From positions 1 to 30,347 of the forward strand of contig JAAMXP010001005.1 of the NCBI GenBank assembly GCA_019693395.1: a stretch of 30,347 bases of DNA, read 5' to 3'. Below the pieces are notes generated by a model. It made no database searches and was not told the DNA's origin. It saw only the letters and a program-made list of their open reading frames with translations. This document shows positions 1 to 8,403 of this stretch, in pieces. The stretch comes from Ettlia oleoabundans (Eukaryota > Chlorophyta > Chlorophyceae > Chlamydomonadales). A program made the position numbers and the translations under genes. The number at the start of each line of letters is the position of its first letter. Position 1 is the stretch's first letter.

Positions 1-32
1 GCCCCCCCTCCTGTCGATTCACCTCATCACAG

Positions 33-137
33 GAGAAGCGGAAGCGAGATGAGGGCAAGGCCAGCCGTGGCAAGAGCTATGTGGAGGAGGAGAAGCGGCG
101 GGCGCGCGAGTTTGGAGTCGTCTCGGGCTTCGACTGA
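33..137 (+). CDS. C-terminal exon of an unrecognised protein (partial)
   Basis: An AG acceptor at 31-32, preceded by a pyrimidine-rich stretch, opens a frame of 34 codons that ends at TGA 135-137. The peptide is highly charged: it starts EKRKRDEGKASRGKSYVEEE and ends EFGVVSGFD. The rest of the gene lies left of the window, so the reading phase at the acceptor is inferred from the open frame. The basic-acidic tail looks like a conserved C-terminus of a small nuclear or nucleolar protein, but I cannot name the family and assign no function. The gene converges on RPL3. A TGTAA motif at 257-261 is a plausible poly(A) signal for it. Confidence 0.5.
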   Translation, partial: EKRKRDEGKASRGKSYVEEEKRRAREFGVVSGFD

Positions 138-256
138 GCATTGGCGAGCTGTGTTGTTTGCCAGTAATACGGCCAACATCTCGACCCTCTGACCACCGAC
201 CACCTGTGAAGTTGCCTTGGAGCAGTGTTGCATGCACTTACTGAACCGTTTCGCAC

Positions 257-261
257 TGTAA
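257..261 (+). terminator. Candidate poly(A) signal TGTAA for the upstream gene
   Basis: TGTAA, the usual chlorophyte polyadenylation signal, lies about 120 bases after the stop at 135-137. The spacing is reasonable for a 3' UTR. A five-base motif is weak evidence by itself. Confidence 0.4.
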
Positions 262-290
262 CCCTCTCCAGATCCGTGGAACCTTGTGCG

Positions 291-350
291 GGGAATCTGT
301 ACGCCCACCATTTCCTTGCCGGGAATCTGTACGCCCACCATTTCCTTGCC
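291..350. repeat. Perfect 30-bp tandem duplication
   Basis: Bases 291-320 and 321-350 are identical, starting GGGAATCTGTACGCCC and ending TTCCTTGCC. The pair lies in the convergent 3' region between the unrecognised upstream gene and RPL3. No frame across it looks coding. It is most simply a recent local duplication. Confidence 0.9.
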
Positions 351-443
351 GTTACTGTGCTGCCCTTTGCTGGTAACACCCTTGTCCCATGTTGGTCGTA
401 TTTTCCCATTCCGAACAGTTCTAGGTTTGTGAGTCGAGGTGCT

Positions 444-448
444 ATTAC
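444..448 (-). terminator. Candidate poly(A) signal TGTAA for RPL3
   Basis: Plus-strand TTACA reads TGTAA on the RPL3 sense strand, about 175 bases beyond the RPL3 stop. It is the nearest such motif that I saw downstream of the gene. Confidence 0.4.
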
Positions 449-622
449 ATTGCGTACGGCTCCACCCATACAGCATGGCAGCGCCAAAAACGGTGGCGGA
501 AGGCATGCAGATGACGGAAGCAGCCTCCTAAGCTGCCGCTGCGGCAGGGGCACCGGAGGCCATGCCCAGGTGTGCCATAGCGGTGGCGCACGGCCAAGCT
601 GGCCTCCAGCCTAGGCCTAGGC

Positions 623-3600
623 TCAGGCCTTGAGGCGGCCCAGGATCTTGGCCTTCTCCTCCGAGGTCTGGAAGCGACCGTTGCCAAACTGCAGGGAGGA
701 CAGGAACAGCGGAGAGGGTCAGGTGGAAGGACCTTGCGGCGTTGGGGGTTGTTGCTTAGTCAACGGTGCGAGTGCGGCTGTGCTGTCAGTGAACCAGCTC
801 TGCGCTCCTGCAACAAACCCAGCTGCTCCACAACAACACCACTGCCCAAGCAATTGAGCAACATTGCACAATGCGGAAATCCCGACCCAACAGGACAACA
901 TGAAACATATGAAGCATATGTTGAGCCTCACTGCTTGCCTTGGAGGCGGTGTCGATGAACTTGAGCTTGACATCCTGCACAACAGGTAGATCGAAAAGAA
1001 AGCAAAACGCAAGAGCAGGGGAGGTGGATGTGGGCACCAGGAGGGCAGTCGCAGGCGGCACGTTACGACCCCCATTGCGCTGCACCCATGTTGCACATAT
1101 GGTGCACATCAAACCCAAGAGCGCTTCGCAGCAGCGTCAGTTAGAGCAGGCAATCGTGCCCGCAGGAGGCCAATCTCCTTCCCACAATAGAAGGGAGAGG
1201 CTGAAGGCATGAAAAGCGCACCTCCAGCGCGGAGCGGGAGGTCTGTGGGAACAAAGACTTGCGCAGGGTGATGACGCGGCGCTTCACGCCGGGGCAGGCG
1301 CCCTTGATCATCACATAGTCCTCCTTGACCACACCGTAGTGGGGGAAGCCACCCATGGGGGTGATGTCCTTCACAGTCACATCGTGCTCTGCGTAGGAAC
1401 ACAGGCAGGCAAACAAACAACACAAAGTGGGCAGGTGTGGGGACTGATGTGTGAAAGTAGTTTCTCGTTGTGATGTAGTGTGGGGGTAGCGCGCGCTCTT
1501 TCAGACTGCCAAAGGGCAGGCTTGCAAGAAGAATGAGTGGTGTGGGGGCAGCAGCATGAATGCATGAAGTTGTCTAGGGTGTGCAGGGGTGCAGGGCACA
1601 TGCCAGGGGTGGCGGGGGCTGCTGTCAGTGTACGAATACGATAATCGATCACGTGGGATCAGCAGGGGAATCAATCTTTTCATCACCCAGCAGCCAACTG
1701 GCAAATAACCACTAGAACCACCGTGCAGTAAGAAGGGCTATTGCTGCAAATTAAATTTAACACGTACATCGCATGCGCATGTGAATATTCCTCGCTTTCC
1801 TCCCCTCCCCTCCCTGCCCCATGGAGATGCGGCCGGGCTCACCGGTGGTGGCGGCGTGGCTGGCCTCGCCCTTGACACCGATGCGGTACACCTTCTTGTT
1901 CATCTCGGTACGGTGGTTGTAACCCATGGCACCGGAGCGGGCCACAGTCCAGCCCACGCGGGCCGGGTGCCACGCGCCAATGCAGGCAACCTGCGACACG
2001 AAAGAGAGGGGGCCAGAGAGAAACACACGTTTATATGATAAAGTTGATGGTGTGAATTCAACATAGAGCAGGTTAGTACGGGGCCTCTAAGAGCGCAACG
2101 TGATTGCTCCGATCAGCCTAGTCTCAGCAGGGGCCGCCTCCACGGCAGCATGCTGCGCGCCGCCCGCAGTTGGACTTCCTTGCTTCCTCACCTTGCGCAG
2201 ACCACGGTGGGTCTTGCGGGGCAGGCGGGACACACCCCAGCGGGTCACCACGCCCTCAGTGCCGCGACCCTTGGTGATGGCGATGGCGTCAATCATCTCG
2301 CTCTGGGTGAACACGCTGCTCACGCTCACAGCCTTCTCCATCAGGCCGTAGGCAAAGTCAACCTTGGCCGCCACGCTGCCGCCGTTCACCTGCAAGCGTC
2401 CAAGGTTCAAGAAGCAGAGGAAGGTGGCCAAGGTTAGGCAAGGTGACAAGAGGCAGAGAGGGATCAATGATATGGCATCAACCAATCACGCATCAGACCG
2501 GAGGGCGCAGAATATTCAACCTATTGTCTTCTGCAAACCAGCCAGCACATCCCCACAATCCGCAAGCACCCGCGCCAGCAGCCTCCATCAGCATCACCTC
2601 ACCACCCATCCGCCCACCCACCTGGATCTCCATCAGGTGCGCCTTCTTCTGGCCGATGGGCACCTTGCGGACCTGCACAAAAAGAGAGATGCAGCGTGCC
2701 AGAGCGAGGCCAGCAAGTCAGTCATTGCAGCAAATAGACTCACCAGCTGTCAGGCACACAAGGACCCAGCGCTCTAGCCTCGCAAAAGCACAGGCTCGAT
2801 TGCACGGCAAGGGAAAAGTGGATATGTGGAGGCCACCTCTGGCCCCCCCAGACAGTCGTGACACCAGTAGTGACGTCGCGGGCCATGCTCACACACAAAC
2901 AAAAATGGTTGGGAATGTAAATCACTCATTCAGCATCATGTGATGACCAGCCAGCCAGCCAGCCGGTCATGCACCCACCTGGGTGTGCGCCAGCACGCGG
3001 ATGACGGAGCAGTGCTTCTTCAGCTCCGCCACCTCGGCCTCAATCTCCTTCTTGCCGTCAGCGTACTTCTTCACGTACCTGCAGTACAAATACGGTACAA
3101 TCAGCCAGACGAAAGTAACATACAGGCGGCGATACGTGCGGGAGGACAGGGAACGCCACAGCATGGGCACGCCAGGGAGCGTAGGAAAGGGGCAGGCAAC
3201 AGCAGCGACATGGAATGTGATTGCCCAATCCAAAGGACCATCAGGCACTCGAGCCGCCGTCGCCACGTCATCATAATGCGGTGCCACCGCGCCACCGCAG
3301 AGCGCACCCCCCTCCCTCCCTCAACCTGCTCACTCACTTGGTGAAGGCCTTCTTCTTGGCCTTGTACCAGTTCTTGTAGAAGCGGCGCTTCACCTCCTCG
3401 CTCAGGTGCTCAGCCCACACGGTGTTGAGGGAGCGCAGGCCGCGGGCGGTCTGTGGTGGGGAACAAGGGAAAGCGAGGGTGTGAGAATGGAGGGTGCTGG
3501 TGGTGACCGGAGGGTGCGGCAACTGCGAGGATGGCATGGCAAGTACACAGCCAGCATTGCAACATGGCAGTGAGAGGTACTTGCAGTATAAGCAGCGCGC

Positions 3601-4622
3601 AGCAGCGACAAGGCTGAACACGAAGCAGGAAGCCAGCCAGATGCTGCGCACCTGCACGTAGCCCACAATGCCCACCACCACCATGGGCGGCGTCTCGATG
3701 ATGGTCACCGCCTCGGCCGTCTCCTTCTTGTGCAGCTTGGAGCCGGGCTTCTCCACATCACGCACAATGTGGGTCATGCCTGCCTTGTAGCCTGCACACG
3801 TAGACGTGAAGGGAGGGAGGAAGGAAGGAAGGGTCAGGGACTGAAGCATGGGGACGCCAGGTTCAGCGGAGGGCAGCAGAAGAGCGGGGGCGTACAGGTG
3901 CTTGCAGTGGAGCAGGCTGAAAGTTGCTGTTTGCATGCAACACCGGCTGGGCAATACGACGATGTACGACGGCATAAATGCGCAGCAGGGTTGTGGGGCA
4001 CAAGCAGCGGCACGAACCCATGAAAGCGGTAAGGTGGGGAGGCTTGGAGGCATCGTCCTTGGGGAAGGACTTGACCTTGCCCTTGTTGCGCTTGCAGCGC
4101 TTCTTGGGCAGGAAGCCCAGGGACCCGTGGCGGGGGTGCTCAAACTGCAGCATGACGGGATAGGGCAGGGCAGTCGGAGAGGGATCAGTTGATGGCTTGA
4201 TTGGTGGTGGCACGTGTGTGGAACATTGCTATGGGAACAATGGCTCGATTATCTGCTGCACCGGCTCTTGAGAAACCAGCGTGGTGAGCCTGTCGTGGAC
4301 GCCGCCTGCTGCTCAAGACGGATGGGCGGCAACCAGCACTACCAGGGAAGGCTGCCCGATTAGGCCCTCGGGCGGCCTGCTGCGTTTAGGCCTTGCTTTA
4401 TATCAGTCGCCGCCGTGCAAAGGGTATACAAGTTACCCTTTCACTAGGAGAACGGGTGAGGTGCGGCAATCATGCACGCCACCAGGCTCCTATACGTTGC
4501 TGTGCACCTGGATTCTGGCCTGTATGTTGCGCTGATACTGATGCGCTTGCGAGGCCTCTGCATGCTGCACCACCTGGGAGAGGGGGGCATGCCGCGCGAA
4601 TGCTCACCTTGCGGTGGGACAT
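623..4622 (-). CDS. RPL3: Cytosolic 60S ribosomal protein L3 (uL3)
   Basis: RPL3 is a core large-subunit protein near the peptidyl-transferase centre. I threaded 11 exons, 5' to 3': 4608-4622, 4018-4144, 3652-3791, 3338-3450, 2979-3078, 2622-2672, 2192-2389, 1843-1990, 1222-1388, 939-974, 623-688. They sum to 1161 nt (386 aa plus stop), a full-length match to eukaryotic L3. Family landmarks in order: MSHRK then [99 protein letters not shown] near residues 252-266, [36 protein letters not shown], and [15 protein letters not shown] near the end. The start is fixed by MSHRK, split from the body by a 463-nt intron. Intron 10 (689-938) needs a GC donor (AAG|GCAAGC). Intron 8 holds a box C/D snoRNA candidate. 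The gene diverges from the V-ATPase subunit G gene. Confidence 0.97.
1617..1695 (-). ncRNA. Box C/D snoRNA candidate inside RPL3 intron 8
   Basis: On the RPL3 sense strand, within the intron 1389-1842, this 79-nt stretch has every part of a C/D snoRNA. The order is: 5' terminal stem GGCTGCTG (1695-1688), one spacer G, box C GTGATGA (1686-1680), a 17-nt guide, box D' CTGA (1662-1659), a 6-nt spacer, a relaxed C' GTGATCG (1652-1646), a 17-nt guide, box D CTGA (1628-1625), then 3' stem CAGCAGCC (1624-1617). The 8-bp stem is perfect. The guide before D is complementary to GUACGAAUACGA, which I recall as a conserved motif of plant 25S rRNA. Counting five bases up from D predicts methylation of the C in GUAC. 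Intronic snoRNAs in RPL3 are known from animals. The boxes and stem are seen directly; the target rests on memory. Confidence 0.78.
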
Positions 4623-5068
4623 GGCGCCGAGCGGTCCTCCTGGCACAACCCAGGAAGGAAAAGGACAGGTCGAGGAGCGAGAGACGCACTTGGGCCGCCA
4701 GCCGGCGTGCGGCGTGCTGCGCACTTGAGGTGGAAGGCGGACACTTGCTGAACCCCTAAATCCAACCCGCAAGGTTGTGGGGTAATGCTCAGGAGGTGAA
4801 AAGGTCCTGGCACGCCACTAGCAGGCTGCAAGGTTCCTTGCCGGTCTCCCGCCCCTGTTCCTGCTATTTTGCGGTCCAAACCCCTCCCCAGCAGCCTTTG
4901 GGAGAGCTAGCGTAGTATCCTCTACCTTAGGTGCAGCGATCGTGTGCCGCTAGGCCGCCCTCTGTGAAGTGGCGGAGCAAGGGCCGCGACACTCGCGATC
5001 GACTTGCTGTACGTGGCTGCACTGCACCATAACGCCGGTCAATAGCGTAACTCGCAGCGACCCGCGCC
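4623..5068. promoter_or_regulatory. Divergent promoter region of RPL3 and V-ATPase G
   Basis: This 446-bp spacer lies between two head-to-head start codons and must hold both 5' UTRs and promoters. I saw no clear TATA box. CCCTAAA at 4754-4760 (TTTAGGG on the RPL3 strand) resembles the plant telo box found upstream of many ribosomal protein genes. One copy of a 7-mer is weak evidence. Confidence 0.5.
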
Positions 5069-5899
5069 ATGGAAGTGTCAGCAGGGCAAGACGGCATCCA
5101 GCGGCTGCTGGCGGCGGAGCAGGAGGCGCAGGCCATAGTGGCCAAGGCTAGGAAAGGTGTGTTTCAGCTGTGCGATTGCTGCTGATTACCAGTCTAAACT
5201 TGATGAGGTGCTAGTTGTGCAGTTGCACGCGGCCAAATGGCGCACCTCACGCCGGAGACTGTTTTGGTGCTGCGATTTGGCCACGCCACCCTTGTTCGCT
5301 CGAGATTACCCTTGTGCCAACCCTGCTGCGCATTGCAGCCAAATCTGACCGACTCAAGCAGGCCAAAGAGGAGGCGGAGCGAGAGATAGCGTCTTTCAAG
5401 GCAGAGCGTGAGGCGGACTTCCGACGCAAGGTGTTGCTTGCTTTGCTTTCCGATGCAGCCATGTCATGGCTGCTGTCTCTTTGCACAGGCCTGCCCTGCA
5501 TTCACCGATTCGTAGCATGTCGTCATGCAGTGCAATATATCGATGTCGTTGAATCTTCGCTGTAGTGGGTGTTGCATTCTCTGGGTCTCTGCTGCATGTG
5601 TTTATTCCCGCATATATCACCTCGCCCTGTGCAGTGCGTCCTGCACTCGATTTCTGGGAAATCCCGTCAGAACACTTGCTCACATCACAAGCAATGCTCT
5701 CTCCCCCCCCCAAAAAATAAATAAAAAATAAAAAATGCAGCTCTCTGTTGACAGCAGCAGTTCTCAGGACAACGTGGTGCGGCTGGCAGAGGAGTCGGCG
5801 CAGGCAGTGAGGAGCATCCAGGAGAGTGTAGGGACCAAGAAGAAAGAGGTGCTCAACCTGCTCATGCACCACGTTACCAACGTCAATATGGCGAAGTGA
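5069..5899 (+). CDS. VMA10: V-type proton ATPase subunit G
   Basis: Subunit G forms, with subunit E, the peripheral stalks that brace V1 against V0 on vacuolar and endosomal membranes. Three exons, 5069-5156, 5339-5430 and 5741-5899, sum to 339 nt, or 112 aa plus stop, the usual size. The N-terminus MEVSAGQDGIQRLLAAEQEA is the conserved subunit G start. It runs into the charged helix QAKEEAEREIASFKAEREA typical of the stalk. The C-terminal exon ends NLLMHHVTNVNMAK, matching the family's L-LKHVTTVK tail. Splice phases agree (1, 0). Intron 2 is unusual: a run of nine Cs is followed by an A-rich stretch right up to TGCAG, so the usual pyrimidine tract does not abut the acceptor. Confidence 0.93.
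5703..5736. repeat. C9 run followed by A-rich low-complexity tract
   Basis: Nine Cs (5703-5711) are followed by about 24 bases of As broken by single Ts, ending next to the acceptor of V-ATPase G intron 2. A similar C-run and A-rich tract occurs at 13381-13480. Confidence 0.85.
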
Positions 5900-5906
5900 G
5901 AAGATT

Positions 5907-5945
5907 ACTAGTGATGCCATCGCTGAACTAGTGATGCCATCGCTG
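5907..5945. repeat. 20-bp-period tandem duplication
   Basis: The unit ACTAGTGATGCCATCGCTG occurs at 5907-5925 and again at 5927-5945, period 20, just after the V-ATPase G stop. It therefore lies in the likely 3' UTR. Confidence 0.88.
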
Positions 5946-6250
5946 CTGGCCGGCTGGCGCTTGGCAGGCTGACCCACTGACCAGCTCAGTCAAGGGTCGG
6001 CGCACATGACGCGTTTCAACTGCCTTTGGGTCCGTGTGACAAGCCAGTTTTCAAGTCACACCAGAAACCCAGCCTCAGCCTTCAATGGATAGCAGTAGCA
6101 TATCCAGTATGACGGTGGAAGCTGTGCATAGAAGCTGCTGCTGCGAGTGCAGTGGCTGGTCGCTTCCTGCAACTTATGCTGCGCCCAAGATAGCTGTGCT
6201 TCGTTACGCTCACATGTTTCATACCCAACTGTATCAAACAATGCACACAT

Positions 6251-6255
6251 TGTAA
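6251..6255 (+). terminator. Candidate poly(A) signal TGTAA for V-ATPase G
   Basis: TGTAA on the sense strand about 350 bases after the stop codon; the first such motif noticed downstream. Confidence 0.35.
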
Positions 6256-6505
6256 TCTTTTTGTTCGACTGTTTCAAGCCCTACATTCTGCGTGAGTAAC
6301 AACAACTGTGAAATGCATTAGGAGTTTGCAAGGGGCATCGCAGCCAGCAGGTCACCACGGTGCAATTTGTAATGCTGACAGCAACCACTTTCAACAGCGG
6401 GACCTGTATGCAATGCTCGTCGCTCCTACTTTCACCCTATCTATATCAGCGCCTTGATGAGCTTGCATGCAAGCTGTGTCCAATGATGCTCAAGTACTGT
6501 GCACG

Positions 6506-6510
6506 TTACA
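6506..6510 (-). terminator. Candidate poly(A) signal TGTAA for uS5c
   Basis: Plus-strand TTACA reads TGTAA on the uS5c sense strand, about 290 bases after its stop codon. Confidence 0.35.
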
Positions 6511-6801
6511 TTGTGCACAGCCAGCATGGGGGTAGCAAATAGAAGGAATGGGAATCCATCGTGTGCAACAGGCTAGGAAAAGGCTCAGCTTGGCTGAGCC
6601 ATACAGCAAGAAGAGGAAAAGGCGGAGAGCCCTGCGGCGCGCATGATAAGACAAGGAGGTCCTACGCTGCTACAAACTTTTGTGGTCAGAGGAAGGTTGA
6701 ACGTTTGATTGGCAGCCAAACGTGCCAGTGTGCTTCACCATCGAAGATCAGTGTGACACTGCCAAGCAGGAAATCTGGCTGGGCTGCTAGCCTGATGCCG
6801 C

Positions 6802-8202
6802 TTAGGCCTGGAGGCCCATGAGGTCGGCCACCGGGATGCCGCGCTCCTCAGAGACCTGCTTGAACGTGCGCATGGCCTTGATGCCCTCCAGCGTGGCACG
6901 CGCGTTGTTCAGTGGGTTGCCGCTGCCCAGCTGCTTGCCGAAAGCGTTCTTCACGCCCGCCAGCTCCAGCACCACACGCACGGCACCACCCGCAATCACA
7001 CCAGTACCCTCTGCCGCTGGCCGCAGCATAACCTGCACAAGTGCAGGGTATAACTGGATGGTGGGAAAAGGATATTTTATCTGCTATTTCAACGCCTGTA
7101 TTGGCAGAATGTCATTGGCAAGTACTGTAGACGATATATGCACAAAATGGAGCACCAAACGCGGCCAACAAGTGCACTTATGCAACCACAAGGGGCATTT
7201 CACAACAGCACTGCTTTGAGAACAGTGCGCTGCGCCTCCAACAGTTGCATGATCAACGGAGCACCTATTGCACACCTACGCTGCTGATTCCAGCATGCAC
7301 TGCCTAAAGCCTAATATTCCTACGCAATGCACGCACCTTGGCTGCACCAAAGATGCCATCGATGCGGTGGGGGAAGGAACTGTTCTTGTTGAGTGGCACC
7401 TTCACCAAGTTGCGCTTGGCATCCACAGCAGCCTTGCGCACAGCGCCGATCACCTCGCCCGCAGAAGCGCAGCCCACACCCACGGTGCCATTCTCATCAC
7501 CCACCACCACCTATGGGCAGGTAGGAGAAGAAGATTACGCCCAGGCATCCAGTAGGGTTGTGCATTTGGGGCAAGCCAGCATACCGTTTGTACAACATCA
7601 TGCACACAATGCAGATGTCATGGTTGCAATCACTATGAAAGAAGAGCTTTTCTGAGCTTGATGCTGGCAACAATAATGCCCCATGCGCGAATCTCACAAG
7701 CATGCCGGCCATACTGGCTACACGAGGCGCTCCGGCCGCCACCACTCACCACGGCGCGGAAGCTCAGCTGCTTGCCGCCCTTCACCACCTTGGTCACACG
7801 GCGGATCTGCACCACGCGCTCCTGGAACGTGTCGTCCTGCATGAAAGCAATAGGGGGATGTTAGGCACCCCCAGACTTAGAACCAAAGCACAACGCGGGT
7901 GCTGCAAAGCAGCCACCCCCGCCCGTCTGCCTATTTGTCCTGCCACCCAGCCATGTGCCAGCCACATAACAACGCACCTTCTCGTACTGCTGCTCCTCAT
8001 CGTCTGCTGCAAAAGTGGCGCGGGCCAGAACGGAGGCCCGCTGAGCGCGAACCTGGCCACGCTGCTGCTGCAGAGCCTGTCCGCGCACTGCCGCTGTGAA
8101 GCACCGCAGGCTGCATCGGACTGCGCCGCTGGACACGCTGCGGGAGCTGTTGCTCACCGGCTGTGCTGCAAGCACTGCTGCATGGGCCACCGTAGCCGCC
8201 AT
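6802..8202 (-). CDS. PRPS5: Plastid 30S ribosomal protein S5 (uS5c), nuclear-encoded
   Basis: This protein joins the 30S subunit of the chloroplast ribosome, where bacterial S5 supports decoding accuracy. Four exons, 7978-8202, 7750-7836, 7337-7510 and 6802-7032, sum to 717 nt (238 aa plus stop). Residues 1 to about 65 are rich in Ala, Ser and Arg and low in acid, as expected for a plastid transit peptide. The S5 N-domain follows: [37 protein letters not shown], then [18 protein letters not shown]. The C-domain has [20 protein letters not shown] and [16 protein letters not shown]. All splice borders are GT-AG in phase 0. The acidic stretch [11 protein letters not shown] near residues 65-75 probably begins the mature protein. 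The start ATG heads the only suitable transit-peptide frame. The gene is divergent from the SPP-like protease, with 201 bases between starts. Confidence 0.95.
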
Positions 8203-8403
8203 TGGTGCTCACAGCCAGGCGCAAATCACTCCGAACACTTGCCTGGACTGCTATATGACGCGCATTGCATAAATGAACCACACGTTAGCACGATGGGCGG
8301 CCTGCAAGAAAGTCGCACAGGGTCTTTTGGGCGCACCGGCCTGTTTGGCTCTCTGCCATGGCCAGTGCAGCCTTATTAGTGTTCAGTGTACATAACACAA
8401 GCC
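8203..8403. promoter_or_regulatory. Short divergent promoter region, uS5c / SPP-like gene
   Basis: Only 201 bases separate the two start codons, so both promoters and 5' UTRs share this space. I saw no recognisable binding site. Confidence 0.45.

Larger units (their letters stand above)
5900..6801. other. Convergent 3' region, no gene seen
   Basis: These 902 bases separate the stops of V-ATPase G (+) and uS5c (-). I see no conserved coding frame. The stretch holds a 20-bp tandem duplication at its left edge. It also has TGTAA motifs facing both ways: 6251-6255 on plus and 6506-6510 on minus. Confidence 0.6.

Noticed and set aside
3241..3274. ATGATGA followed by CTGA on the RPL3 strand in intron 5
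   Set aside because: The two boxes are too close for a full snoRNA, no terminal stem flanks them, and the next CTGA is about 130 bases further on.
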